From Gordonia namibiensis NBRC 108229 (GTDB lineage: Bacteria > Actinomycetota > Actinomycetes > Mycobacteriales > Mycobacteriaceae), in NCBI RefSeq assembly GCF_000298235.1, contig NZ_BAHE01000002.1:1-64000 (forward strand): a stretch of 64,000 nucleotides of DNA. Reading direction: 5' to 3'. Shown here piece by piece: positions 1 through 8,062 of this stretch. How positions within the stretch are numbered: the stretch's first letter is position 1; each line of letters opens with the position of its first letter. Under the pieces are notes generated by a model that did no database searches, was not told where the DNA came from, and saw only the letters and a program-made list of their open reading frames with translations. Position numbers and translations under genes: made by a program.

Positions 1-15
1 GAAACCAAGCCCCCA

Positions 16-158
16 CTCCCTGAGGTGCGAGGAGCGGTCGACGCCACCACTTGCTCCCTGAGGTGCGAGGAGCGGTCGACGCCACCACTCGCTCCCTGAG
101 GTGCGAGGAGCGCTAGCGACGAGCCACGAAGGGCTGGTGACCAAACAGTCACCAGCCC
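16..158. repeat. 38-bp tandem repeat units plus hairpin (dispersed intergenic element)
   Basis: The 21-mer core CTCCCTGAGGTGCGAGGAGC(G) occurs three times, starting at 16, 54 and 92, exactly 38 bp apart. The last copy runs into AGCGACGAGCCACGAAGGGC and a hairpin (131-141 pairs with 148-158, loop CAAACA). Each core carries its own short inverted repeat (GCTCC...GGAGC). The same element recurs at 9197, 16803 and, in a variant form, at 11861 and 13144. It looks like a REP/BIME-type dispersed element. Confidence 0.85.
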
Positions 159-197
159 CTCGTATTTCGCTGTCAAACCCTACGACGCCACCCTTCT

Positions 198-283
198 GCT
201 CCCCGGGGTGTGAGGAGCGTCGACACCACGGCCGCTCCCCGATATGAGTGGAGCGTTAGCGACGAGCCGTACCGAGAACACCG
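198..283. repeat. Degenerate copies of the dispersed element
   Basis: Two diverged copies of the GCTCCC...GGAGCG core lie here, the second followed by TTAGCGACGAGCCGTACCGA, the same tail seen in the better-preserved copies elsewhere. No convincing gene is present between 1 and 664. The remainder of that interval holds this element, a small hairpin (379-386 with 392-399), two palindromes and a strong hairpin. Confidence 0.6.
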
Positions 284-481
284 TTCGCATGCTCCCGACA
301 CTCCTGAAGGGAGCGGATATCCTTTCGTCCTCCACGTTCGCCGGCCCAACGCGAAAAGTTCGTCCCTGTGAGCACCCTCCGAGGGCACACTGCCCTCGGA
401 AGCCGCTGAGATGGACGAAATTTCACCCCGCCCGGCCCGCTGTGCGGCCCGGCCCCCTATACCGGGGCACGATGCCCGAAA

Positions 482-557
482 TGACGTCGCGCGCGACGTC
501 AATCCGGGTGAACGACTACGGCCGAGGTCCCACAGCCGGAGCGATGTCGCATGCGAC
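482..557. promoter_or_regulatory. Pair of related palindromes, candidate operators
   Basis: Positions 482-501 form a perfect 20-bp palindrome (TGACGTCGCGCGCGACGTCA). Positions 546-557 form a perfect 12-bp palindrome (GTCGCATGCGAC) with a similar right flank (ACGT.ATTCCG). Their centres are 60 bp apart. A pair of related palindromes suggests a dimeric regulator site, but no start codon in the window lies next to them; any target would be a gene to the left of the window. The function is inferred only. Confidence 0.35.
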
Positions 558-612
558 GTGATTCCGCACCCGCAGATCGGATGCGATGAACGCCTCGTGC
601 CTGACTCGCCAC

Positions 613-644
613 AAGGGCTGGTGACCAAACGGTCACCAGCCCTT
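613..644. terminator. 14-bp perfect hairpin after the FKBP gene
   Basis: AAGGGCTGGTGACC, a 4-nt loop (AAAC) and the exact reverse complement lie 20 bp beyond the FKBP stop codon on the minus strand. There is no U tract on either strand, so it may act as an actinobacterial-style U-less terminator or be part of the dispersed element, which carries the same left arm. Confidence 0.6.
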
Positions 645-664
645 CGTGTTTCGTTGTAGAACCC

Positions 665-1264
665 CTACGAAGCTGCGAGAATCCCGATCTCGAAGATGAG
701 GGTGTCACCCGGCTCGATGCCGGCGCTGGGCTGGCCCTGGGCGTAACCGTCGGCCGACGTCATGGCGACGCCCACCTTCGACCCGACCTTCTGCCCGGCG
801 ATCGCCTTGCTGAAGCCTGGGATGACGCCGTTGAGCGGGAAGTCGACGGGGGTGCCGCTCTGGTAGGCGCTGTCGAACTCCTCGCCGTTGCGACCGTTGA
901 CGCCGACGTAGCAAACGCTGACCGACGCGGTCTCGGCGACGACGGGTCCGTCACCCTCGACGAGGGTTTCGACAACAGTCTGGTCGACGCTGAACGGCGA
1001 CTGGACGGTGATCTTCGGCGCCTCGTTCTCGGTGGCGGCGACCATCTCCATCTCGCCGGTGGCGCCCTTCAGGGTCCACTGGGGCTTGGCGCCGTCCTTG
1101 GCCGAGGCGGTGGGGCAGCTGTTCGGTGCCGAACCGGTGTCGGTGCTGCCGGCCGCGGCGGTACCGGTGGCTTCGGTTGTGCCGGAATCGGAATCGGAGT
1201 CGGAGCTACAGCCGGCCACCGCGAGGACGAGGGCCGCGCCGAGCGCGAGCGTCGCATTCTTCAT
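665..1264 (-). CDS. FKBP-type peptidyl-prolyl cis-trans isomerase, lipoprotein
   Basis: A 199-residue exported lipoprotein. The start at 1264 is chosen because it gives a proper lipoprotein signal: hydrophobic residues 4-18, then the lipobox LAVAG-C with Cys19. A Ser/Asp/Thr-rich linker follows. Residues about 95-199 form a complete FKBP domain: the charged strand VEGDGPVVAETASVSVCYVG, GEEFDSAY, the hydrophobic PLNGVIPGFSKAIAGQKVG segment, and GDTLIFEIGIL at the end. It probably catalyses prolyl isomerisation of extracytoplasmic proteins on the outer face of the membrane. It is the last gene of the long minus-strand string: 35 bp separate it from the SRPBCC gene upstream and a strong hairpin follows its stop. 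The family is clear; substrates are unknown. Confidence 0.9.
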   Translation of the reverse strand: MKNATLALGAALVLAVAGCSSDSDSDSGTTEATGTAAAGSTDTGSAPNSCPTASAKDGAKPQWTLKGATGEMEMVAATENEAPKITVQSPFSVDQTVVETLVEGDGPVVAETASVSVCYVGVNGRNGEEFDSAYQSGTPVDFPLNGVIPGFSKAIAGQKVGSKVGVAMTSADGYAQGQPSAGIEPGDTLIFEIGILAAS

Positions 1265-1299
1265 GTTCACCCTGGTCACGCTACCCGAGCGGACGCGGT

Positions 1300-1767
1300 T
1301 CACCGAGCGCCGCTACCACCCAGAATCCGGGCCGCCCGAGCCAGATCGGCACGGATCGCCCGCGCCGCCGGCCACCGGTTCACCGCCAGTACCGGTACGC
1401 CCATGGCCGGCACGGTCAGCGTCCCCTCGGCGTGGACATCCGTGCCGCCGTCGGAGCGTTCCTGGAAGCCCAACGTCAGCACCGCGTCGACAGATCGCCA
1501 CCCACCGACCTCCCGCCACAACCGGTGCGGCTCACAGTCGGTGACCTCCAACCGCGGACTGATACCGGGTACGACGGTGACGTCGGTCCAGCTGGTGCCG
1601 ACGTCACCCGCCCGGTCACCGATCACCTGCAGGTCGTCGATTCGGCGCAGACTCGACTGCCACGCAGGCCGATTGCTCGGATCGGTGAGATAGTCGAACG
1701 TGTCCGCGACGGGCGTCGGGAACGCCACGATGTCGTCGATGATGGTGAACCGGGCGGGGGTCAGCAT
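1300..1767 (-). CDS. SRPBCC (START-like) family protein
   Basis: A 155-residue protein with the start at 1767, which shares a base with the stop of the upstream oxidoreductase (TGATG). The pattern FTIIDDIVAFPTPVADTFDYLTDPSNRPAWQSSLRRI at the N-terminus, then GTSWTDVTVV, and GGTDVHAEGTLTV near the C-terminus, is that of polyketide-cyclase/ligand-binding SRPBCC proteins, which bind hydrophobic ligands in a helix-grip cavity. No catalytic role can be read from the sequence. Coupling to an F420-type oxidoreductase and an NTF2-like protein suggests participation in the same small-molecule conversion. Confidence 0.75.
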   Translation of the reverse strand: MLTPARFTIIDDIVAFPTPVADTFDYLTDPSNRPAWQSSLRRIDDLQVIGDRAGDVGTSWTDVTVVPGISPRLEVTDCEPHRLWREVGGWRSVDAVLTLGFQERSDGGTDVHAEGTLTVPAMGVPVLAVNRWPAARAIRADLARAARILGGSGAR

Positions 1768-2801
1768 CAGCTGATGAGTCCGGCGAGCTGGTCGATCTCC
1801 TCGATGGTGCGCGGGGAGACCAGCATCGTGGTGACACCGCAAGACTCCCAGACCTTGATCTGTTCGCGCACGTAGTCGAGGTTGCCGACGATCGCGGAAT
1901 CCTCGACGACAGCATCCGGGATGATCTGCGCCGCTTCTTCTTTGCGATCGGAGCGGAACAATCTGGTCACCTCGTCGACCACGTCGGAGTACCCCATGCG
2001 GCGGTACACCTCGGCGTGGAAGTTGGTGTCCTCACTGCCCATTCCGCCCATGTACAGCGCGAGGAACGGCTTGATGGCGGCATAGGTGGCGGCGCGGTCG
2101 TCGGTGATGACGATCTGGGCGGTCGCGATGATCTCGAAGTCCTCGCGACTGCGTCGGGCACCCGGCTTGGCAAAACCCTCGTCGAGCCAGGCGTTGTAGG
2201 TGTCGGCCATGCGCGGCGTGTAGAACAGCGGCAGCCAGCCGTCGGCGATCTCGGCCGCGAGCGCGACGTTCTTGGGTCCCTCGGCGCCGAGCATGATCGG
2301 GATGTCGGACCGCAGCGGATGGGTGATCGGCTTGAGCGGCTTACCGAGTCCCGACGCGCCGTCGCCGTTGTAGGGCAGCGGATAGTGCGGCCCGGCACTG
2401 GTGACCGGCGCCTCCCGCGCCCACACCTGACGCATGATGTCGATGTACTCACGCGTGCGGCCGAGCGGCTTGGCGAACTTCTGTCCGTACCAACCTTCGA
2501 CGACCTGCGGCCCGGACACACCGAGTCCGACGATGTGCCGACCGCCGGACAGATGGTCGAGCGTCAGCGCGGCCATCGCACATGCAGTTGGAGTGCGCGC
2601 CGACAGCTGCAGCACCGAGGTGCCCAGCCGCACACGGCTCGTCGACGACCCGTACCAGGCCAGTGGGGTGTAGGCGTCGGATCCCCAGGCCTCGGCGGTG
2701 AAGATGGAGTCGAAACCGGCCTGTTCGGCGGCGGTGACGAGATCGGCGTGACCGGCCGGCGGTTGTGCGGCCCAATATCCCAGTTGCAGACCGAGTTTCA
2801 T
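1767..2801 (-). CDS. LLM-class (probably F420-dependent) oxidoreductase
   Basis: A 344-residue luciferase-like (beta/alpha)8 barrel protein. The start at 2801 overlaps the preceding stop (TGATG) and gives MKLGLQLGYW, the usual first strand. Family features include FDSIFTAEAWGSDAYTPLAW, a CAMAALTLDHLSGGR helix, GLGVSGPQVVEGWYG, and a C-terminal RTIEEIDQLAGLI. The family pattern fits mycobacterial F420-type members better than FMN-type ones, though cofactor choice cannot be proved here. It lies inside a translationally coupled block after a transporter and an NTF2-like gene, downstream of the Nit1C core. Confidence 0.85.
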   Translation of the reverse strand: MKLGLQLGYWAAQPPAGHADLVTAAEQAGFDSIFTAEAWGSDAYTPLAWYGSSTSRVRLGTSVLQLSARTPTACAMAALTLDHLSGGRHIVGLGVSGPQVVEGWYGQKFAKPLGRTREYIDIMRQVWAREAPVTSAGPHYPLPYNGDGASGLGKPLKPITHPLRSDIPIMLGAEGPKNVALAAEIADGWLPLFYTPRMADTYNAWLDEGFAKPGARRSREDFEIIATAQIVITDDRAATYAAIKPFLALYMGGMGSEDTNFHAEVYRRMGYSDVVDEVTRLFRSDRKEEAAQIIPDAVVEDSAIVGNLDYVREQIKVWESCGVTTMLVSPRTIEEIDQLAGLIS

Positions 2802-3211
2802 CAGTTGGCTCCGTCCGTGGTCTCGGCAGCTGCTTCGGCTGCGATCTGATCGAACTGTGCGCCCATCGCCTCGGCGAGGGCCTGCGCGCCCGAGAGCGGC
2901 CGGACCATCACCATGAAGTCGTCGATCTTGCCGTCGTCGTTGACGTGGATGAAGTCGCATCCGGTGACGGCCTTGCCGTTGACGTTGGCCTCGAAGATGA
3001 GCGCCGAGTCCCGGCCGCCCTCGTCGTTGATCTCGCGCACGTAGCGGAAGTCGGTGAACACGCGCAGCACGCCCCGCAGGATCGCCGAGGTGATCGCCTT
3101 GCCCGGGTACGGCTTGAACGCGACCGGGCTGGTGAACACGACGTCGTCGGCGAGCAGAGCCTGCATCGCCTGCGCGTCACGTGCCTCGACGGCCTCTCGG
3201 AACTGCTTCAT
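2801..3211 (-). CDS. NTF2-like / SnoaL-type protein
   Basis: A 136-residue protein. The start at 3211 (MKQFREAVEARD) is preferred over an upstream ATG five codons earlier because it begins the first helix directly. The cone-like NTF2 pattern is clear: AVEARDAQAMQALLADDVVFTSP, then alternating strands ending in GCDFIHVNDDGKIDDFMVMVRP. This fold is used by isomerases, dehydratases and ligand binders. The gene overlaps the end of the transporter gene by 35 bp and the next gene by one base, so co-translation is likely. The substrate is unknown. Confidence 0.8.
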   Translation of the reverse strand: MKQFREAVEARDAQAMQALLADDVVFTSPVAFKPYPGKAITSAILRGVLRVFTDFRYVREINDEGGRDSALIFEANVNGKAVTGCDFIHVNDDGKIDDFMVMVRPLSGAQALAEAMGAQFDQIAAEAAAETTDGAN

Positions 3212-4190
3212 GCATGTCCTCCTCATCCACGGCAGGGGCGCCGTTGTGCGTACTTCTCCGCTCGACGCTAACCGATCTCCGACGCCGCGCGGGAGCCATC
3301 AACACGACGAGCGCCACCGCCAGCACGCCGATGCCCATCCAGCCGACCGCGGTGATCGATTCGGACAGTACGACGACCGCCAGAACAGTCGCGACCGCCG
3401 GTTCGATGAGGGTGATGGTGGTAGCGGTCGAACTGTCGATCCGTCCCAGTCCACGGCTGAACAACACGTAGCCGAGGAACTGCGGCACGACGATGAGGTA
3501 CGCGAGGACGTACAGACCTTCCGGATGCTCGATCACCGAGGGCACACACACCGCGACCACGGGCAGCAACAACACCCCGCCCAGTCCCATGACGCCACCG
3601 GCCGACGCTCCGCGGGGCAGTTCCTGGTTCATCAGGCGTCGCATCGCCCACGAGAAACCCGCGTAGGTCGCGCCCGCTCCCAAGCCGAGCGCGACACCCC
3701 AGGCCGACGCGGTGCTGCCGGAGACGGAATCCCCGTGCGACGATTCGCTGCGCGACAACGCCAGCGCGACACTGCCGGCGATACCCAGCGCACACGCGAC
3801 GCACCACCTTGTCGTCAACGCCCGACCGTCGGCGACGCGTTCGATCACCGCCGAGAACAACGGCGCCGACGCCAGCGACACCACGGTGCCCAGCGCAACA
3901 CCGCCGATGCGCATCGAGCCGTAGAAGCACAGCGGGTACACCATCACGCAGACACCGCCCGCGAGCACCGTTGGCCATAGCTTCATCAACGACGGCCACG
4001 CGGCGCGCACCGCCCGTGCGTTGATCGCACCCTGCAGCAAACCACCGCCGGACATCGCAATAGCACCGATCGTCACCGCACTGAGCGCAGGAGCTAGTGC
4101 AGCGGCGGTCCCCGACGTGCCCCACAGGAACGCGGTGAGGGTCACCGCAAGGATTCCGGCGCGTTCGGAGGCGCGCGGGTGTTCGCTCAT
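3177..4190 (-). CDS. DMT superfamily (EamA) transporter
   Basis: A 337-residue integral membrane protein with ten predicted hydrophobic segments in two EamA repeats. The first repeat begins AGILAVTLTAFLWGTSGTAA, where the conserved W-G-T-S motif is typical. The second includes GVALGLGAGATYAGFSWAM and ends with ITLIEPAVATVLAVVVLSE. Such proteins move amino acids, nucleotides or other small metabolites; the cargo cannot be told. The start at 4190 forms an ATGA overlap with the glycosyltransferase stop. This coupling to the Nit1C genes makes import or export of the pathway's product or substrate plausible (inference). Confidence 0.88.
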   Translation of the reverse strand: MSEHPRASERAGILAVTLTAFLWGTSGTAAALAPALSAVTIGAIAMSGGGLLQGAINARAVRAAWPSLMKLWPTVLAGGVCVMVYPLCFYGSMRIGGVALGTVVSLASAPLFSAVIERVADGRALTTRWCVACALGIAGSVALALSRSESSHGDSVSGSTASAWGVALGLGAGATYAGFSWAMRRLMNQELPRGASAGGVMGLGGVLLLPVVAVCVPSVIEHPEGLYVLAYLIVVPQFLGYVLFSRGLGRIDSSTATTITLIEPAVATVLAVVVLSESITAVGWMGIGVLAVALVVLMAPARRRRSVSVERRSTHNGAPAVDEEDMHEAVPRGRRGT

Positions 4191-5341
4191 CTCGACGCGT
4201 CGACGTGTGTAGGCAACGGGTCGCGCGGCATCGGGTGGCGGGCATAGAACTCGAGGTGACGAAGTGCCGCGTCCTCCCACGTCAACGACGCCGCCAGCGA
4301 CCGGCCGGCCTCGACGCGCGCCGGGTCCGGCGTGAGCGCGTCCTCCAGCGCTTCGGCGAGTTCGGGGACCGTCGACGCGTAGGCGACTGCGTCGCCGAAC
4401 ACCTCACGGAGGATGGGCAACTCACGGGTCACGACCGGCCGACCCGCGGACAGCGCCTCCATCGCGGCCAGCCCGAACCCTTCTTTCACCGACGGGAACG
4501 CGAACACCCGACTGGCCGCGACCAGCGTCGGCAGCTCGTCGTCCGGCACGTTGCCGAGCACGATCGGTTCGACGTCGAGTTCGGTACGGCGACGGTCGAA
4601 CTCGGCGCGGTAGTCCCGATAGTCGAACAGGGTCTCGCCACCGGCGAAGACCAGCGACAGCTCCGGATGCCGCTCCCGCAGCAGGGCGTACGCGTTCAGC
4701 AGGTCGATGCTGCCCTTCCGAGGTTCGATCCCGCCGACGGCCAGCACGTACTCGCCGAGCTTGCCGGTCCACCGATCACGCGCCTCGACAGCTTCCGGCA
4801 TAACCGACGCGGCGTCGGCGAACCGTTGATACGCAACACCATTCGGGATCACGTCAGGTGTGAACCCCCAGCCGTGATGCACCTCGTCGGCGACCGCCCG
4901 CGATACACAGATCCGCGCATACGGATTCACGACGGCCTTCTTGTGGCATTCGACGAGGATCGGCGTCGTGAACTGGTCGAGGTGATGGATCGTGCGGATG
5001 CAGGTGCCGACGGCGTTGGCGCTGATGCAGTCCTGGGCGTGCACGATGTCGTATGCGCTTGTGTCGAAGGCGTCGCGCAAGGTGTCGATGGATCGCACGA
5101 TGCGGTCGGTGATCGTCTCGTTCTCGCGATCGGGGAACGGCACGAGCCGCAGCGTCACCGCCGGGTCCACATTCCGGAAGAACCCGTCGTCACCGCCACG
5201 CGCCAGCGACCAGACCGTCACGTCGACGCCGATTCGCGCCATCGCCTCGGCGAGGTTCAGCGTGTGGACCACGCCGCCACGCGGTTTCGTCGAGTAGGTC
5301 AGCAGCGCGACGCGCGGTGAGGGGGAGTCCACACCCGTCAT
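4187..5341 (-). CDS. MSMEG_0565-family glycosyltransferase (GT4-like)
   Basis: A 384-residue GT-B glycosyltransferase. The start at 5341 overlaps the previous stop (ATGA) and yields the Rossmann-like N-terminus VALLTYSTKPRGGVVHTLNL. The C-terminal half has the GT4 donor-binding pattern: VLAVGGIEPRKG, then FAFPSVKEGFGLAAMEALSAGRPVV with the E-x7-E arrangement. This family is named for its constant association with the MSMEG_0566-0572 nitrogen-starvation cluster, and the neighbours here agree. It presumably transfers a sugar to an intermediate or product of that pathway; neither donor nor acceptor is known. Confidence 0.88.
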   Translation of the reverse strand: MTGVDSPSPRVALLTYSTKPRGGVVHTLNLAEAMARIGVDVTVWSLARGGDDGFFRNVDPAVTLRLVPFPDRENETITDRIVRSIDTLRDAFDTSAYDIVHAQDCISANAVGTCIRTIHHLDQFTTPILVECHKKAVVNPYARICVSRAVADEVHHGWGFTPDVIPNGVAYQRFADAASVMPEAVEARDRWTGKLGEYVLAVGGIEPRKGSIDLLNAYALLRERHPELSLVFAGGETLFDYRDYRAEFDRRRTELDVEPIVLGNVPDDELPTLVAASRVFAFPSVKEGFGLAAMEALSAGRPVVTRELPILREVFGDAVAYASTVPELAEALEDALTPDPARVEAGRSLAASLTWEDAALRHLEFYARHPMPRDPLPTHVDASR

Positions 5342-6201
5342 GATAGGTCCGCGGCTGTCCCGGGCTGAGGGCTCGCGCTTCGATAGGAGTCGGGTCGCAG
5401 TTCGGCGAGATGACTCAGCACGCGGCGGGCGCGATCGATCTCCGCGTCGACGTCGACCGTCACGCTGGCCAGCCCACCCTTCGACCGCGTGGTGGCCAGG
5501 ATATCGCCGCCCGGTCCGACGACCTTGGCCTGCCCGAGGAACCGCAGCGATCCCATCACGCCGGTCTGGTTCGACGACACGACGAACACCTGATTCTCGG
5601 CCGCGCGGGCGCAGTCGTACAGGTCGAAGAGCCGCGACTGCCGATCGGCGGGGAGCCGGGTGGCACGATCGGTCACGCTGGCCGGCCACGCCGACAGTGC
5701 AGCGATGATCCGCGCACCGTCGAGGGCGAGGGTCCGGGCCGACTCCGGGAACGTCTTGTCGTAGTCGATGAGCATGCCGATCCGGCCGACCGGGGTGTCA
5801 AAGGACCGGAACTCGTCACCGGCCGCGTAGGCCAGCGACTCTCCCGCGGGCTGATGGACCTTGCGGTGCGTGCCGAGAATCCCGTCCCCGGAGACGCAGA
5901 CCGCGGTGTTGAAACGCTTGTCGCCATCGGCCTCGGTGTAACCGATGCAGACCGTCGTGTCGCGCGCGGCGGCGATGAGTGCAGCCAACTCGGGCCCGTC
6001 CGGATCAAGCGCCGGCGGCAGCTCGTCGGGGTCGGGGTTCTGCAGGTCGCCCAGATAGCCGCCGAGCGTCGCGTCCGGGAAAACGAGCAGGTCGACGCCG
6101 TCTCGCGCGGCCGCCTCGACGATGCCGACGGCCTTGGACACACCGCGCTCCACGTCGCGGCCGAAGTGCGCGGCGAGAGCACCGAGGGTGACAGTGCTCA
6201 T
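5338..6201 (-). CDS. Nitrilase-superfamily paralogue lacking the catalytic Cys (MSMEG_0566-like)
   Basis: A 287-residue carbon-nitrogen hydrolase-fold protein, clearly related to the nitrilase at 10922-11821 of the same cluster. In the active enzyme the triad is Glu (VFPEAA), Lys (YRKVHQP) and Cys (QICYDKAFPE). Here the equivalent sites read VFPDAT (Glu to Asp), HRKVHQP (Lys kept) and MLIDYDKTFPE (Cys to Asp). Without the nucleophile it should not work as a nitrilase or amidase. It may be a regulatory or structural partner that assembles with the active nitrilase, since these enzymes form homo-oligomers or filaments, or it may carry a different activity. It overlaps the glycosyltransferase by 4 bp and follows the nitE-nitF fusion by 52 bp. 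Confidence 0.85.
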   Translation of the reverse strand: MSTVTLGALAAHFGRDVERGVSKAVGIVEAAARDGVDLLVFPDATLGGYLGDLQNPDPDELPPALDPDGPELAALIAAARDTTVCIGYTEADGDKRFNTAVCVSGDGILGTHRKVHQPAGESLAYAAGDEFRSFDTPVGRIGMLIDYDKTFPESARTLALDGARIIAALSAWPASVTDRATRLPADRQSRLFDLYDCARAAENQVFVVSSNQTGVMGSLRFLGQAKVVGPGGDILATTRSKGGLASVTVDVDAEIDRARRVLSHLAELRPDSYRSASPQPGTAADLS

Positions 6202-6253
6202 GGTCGAACAGTACCGACCGAGAACCGGCGAGAGGGCGTCACCCGGAGTCCGA

Positions 6254-8062
6254 TCATGCGGCCCCCAGCCCGGTGACCGTGGAGGCCACCGCGACGGTCA
6301 CCGCACCGTCGGGCCACCGCAGTCGCACGCCCGGTTCCGAAGTGAGACGCCCACAGTCTGCGATGGTAAGGGCGTCCGGCACGGGCACACCGGCACGACG
6401 ACCCGGTCGGTCTGTACTGAGCATCGCGTACCCGGGGAAGCAGGTCAGCCACGCGCCCATCGACGCGTCGTTCGGCCGCGGCACGGCGGTGACGTCGAGT
6501 TCGGCTCCGGTGCCCGACGCCTCGGCGAGCATACCCAGCGTTCCGGCGATTCCCGCCATGCTCACATCCTTCGCCGACGCCGGTCCGACCCTCGCCAGAT
6601 GACCTGCCATCGCACGCAATTCGTCGCTGCTGCGTGAGCTCGTGGAGTCCCATTGCCGGTCGTGATAGCCCGGTCGCCACGACCCGCCGAGGTCTGCATG
6701 CAGCGTGACGGTGTCTCCGACTGCGCCGCCGCCGGCCCGCAGCGGACTGGGCGTGGTGCCCAACGCCGTCACCGACAGCGCCGACGGCACGCCGACCTGT
6801 GTATGACCGCCGAGAACCGGTGTCTGCCAAGCTCGTGCGGCTGCGGAGATCCCCCGGATGATGCGGGTCAAATGCGAGGTCGTGGGGGCGCCCACCGCGT
6901 CGAGCAGCCCGATCGGACGCGCACCCATCGCGGACAGGTCGTTGATATTGACCAGCACCGAACACCACCCGGCCCATTCCGGGTCGCGTTCGATCATCGA
7001 CGGAATGATGGCATCACACGCCGCGATCACATCGGTGCCAGGTAGCGGCACGCCGTCGTCACCGCGGAATCCGGCTGCGCCGAGGCCTCCGTCCTGCTCG
7101 GCAAACGGTGCAAGTGCCTCCGCGAGGACTGCTTTGGTGCCGTCGACGGTCCGCTGGATCCGGTGGACCGGCCATCGCATCTCCCGGTGCGCCTGACCCG
7201 CGATCACCGGACCGGCCCCGCAGTCATCCCAGCCGAGCCGCCGGAACATCCTCGCGTAGCGGTCCTGCACCGTCGCGTCGAAACGTAACGCGCCCTGCTG
7301 TTCGATGTGCGCACACGCGGCGCGCACGAGCGCTGGACCGATACCGGCCGCGTGCCCGGGATCGGCGACCACGAGCCGGCTACCGAACCACCAGCCGATG
7401 TCTTCGGTGTCTGCCGATCCGTCCCACCGCATAGGAGCGACCCGGACACCACCGGCGATCGCGCCGTCCGGCAACGTCGCGACGAGGACCACCGTGCGCG
7501 GGTCGCCGTCGGTGTCATCGAGATCCGTACGGTCAAAAAGCTGTTGCTGCTCGACGAATTCGCGGTACCGCATCGCCCGGTAGGTAGCGTGCTCGGCGGC
7601 GGTGTCGGCGACCGTGATCAGGAAGTCCGGTCGTGCGACGACACGACGCCGACCGGCGAGGATCGACAACTCAGCCGGCCGCTGCTCCTTGAGTAGCCCC
7701 GGAGCCTGCGGTGCGACGTGAGGCTTTTGCTCCTTGAGTAGCCCCGGAGATTGCGGTGCGACGTGAGGCTTTTGCTCCTTGAGTAGCCCCGGAGATTGCG
7801 GTGCGACGTGAGGCTTTTGCTCCTTGAGTAGCCCCGGAGCCTGCGGTGCGACGTGAGGCTTTTGCTCCTTGAGTAGCCCCGGAGCTTGCGGTGCGGTGTG
7901 CGGTTTCTGTTCCTTGAGTAGCCCCGGAGCTTGCGGTGCGGTGTGCGGTTTCTGTTCCTTGAGTAGCCCCGGAGCTTGCGGTGCGGTGTGCGGTTTCTGT
8001 TCCTTGAGTAGCCCCGGAGCTTGCGGAGGGGCGTATCGAAAGGACTCCACCATCTCAACCAC
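6254..8062 (-). CDS. Fused GNAT acetyltransferase + AIR-synthase-like protein with N-terminal 15-residue repeats (MSMEG_0567-like)
   Basis: A 602-residue protein from GTG at 8062; ATG at 8053, two bases after the previous stop, is an equally good start. Residues about 13-132 are eight perfect-phase 15-residue repeats (QAPGLLKEQKPHTAP or HVAP variants). Residues about 140-320 are a GNAT domain with MRYREFVEQQQLF, a DTDGDPRTVVLVA strand and the acetyl-CoA loop region DPGHAAGIGPALVRAACAH, ending REMRWPVHRI as in the Sll0786/MSMEG_0567 family. Residues about 320-602 are AIR-synthase/PurM-like (LVNINDLSAMGARPIGLLDA). In Pseudomonas and cyanobacteria the two parts are separate genes (nitE, nitF). 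The repeat block is not a known part of this family and comes from a dispersed DNA element. Confidence 0.88.
   Translation of the reverse strand: MVEMVESFRYAPPQAPGLLKEQKPHTAPQAPGLLKEQKPHTAPQAPGLLKEQKPHTAPQAPGLLKEQKPHVAPQAPGLLKEQKPHVAPQSPGLLKEQKPHVAPQSPGLLKEQKPHVAPQAPGLLKEQRPAELSILAGRRRVVARPDFLITVADTAAEHATYRAMRYREFVEQQQLFDRTDLDDTDGDPRTVVLVATLPDGAIAGGVRVAPMRWDGSADTEDIGWWFGSRLVVADPGHAAGIGPALVRAACAHIEQQGALRFDATVQDRYARMFRRLGWDDCGAGPVIAGQAHREMRWPVHRIQRTVDGTKAVLAEALAPFAEQDGGLGAAGFRGDDGVPLPGTDVIAACDAIIPSMIERDPEWAGWCSVLVNINDLSAMGARPIGLLDAVGAPTTSHLTRIIRGISAAARAWQTPVLGGHTQVGVPSALSVTALGTTPSPLRAGGGAVGDTVTLHADLGGSWRPGYHDRQWDSTSSRSSDELRAMAGHLARVGPASAKDVSMAGIAGTLGMLAEASGTGAELDVTAVPRPNDASMGAWLTCFPGYAMLSTDRPGRRAGVPVPDALTIADCGRLTSEPGVRLRWPDGAVTVAVASTVTGLGAA
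7684..8044. repeat. 8 x 45-bp in-frame tandem array inside nitE-nitF
   Basis: The string TTGAGTAGCCCCGGAG recurs on the plus strand at 7689, 7734, 7779, 7824, 7869, 7914, 7959 and 8004, exactly every 45 bp. Two sub-types exist: the three copies nearest the start codon carry GTGCGGTGTGCGG, the others GTGCGACGTGAGG. The array ends at 8032-8044 in CGTATCGAAAGGA, which is the end box of the dispersed intergenic element at 11946-11993. Period 45 keeps the reading frame, so copy number can change without breaking the gene. Confidence 0.95.

Noticed and set aside
16-112. 38-bp repeats at the left edge as a CRISPR fragment
   Set aside because: The spacer text between the 21-bp cores is also conserved (GTCGACGCCACCACT), and the core recurs singly elsewhere as a dispersed element.
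173-628. Open frame of about 150 codons on the minus strand near the left edge
   Set aside because: It runs through repeat copies and palindromes, is Arg/Ser-rich and has no recognisable family or ribosome site.
7684-8044. Regular 45-bp repeats as a CRISPR array
   Set aside because: The units are nearly identical throughout, with no unique spacers, and lie in frame in a coding sequence; no cas genes are present.
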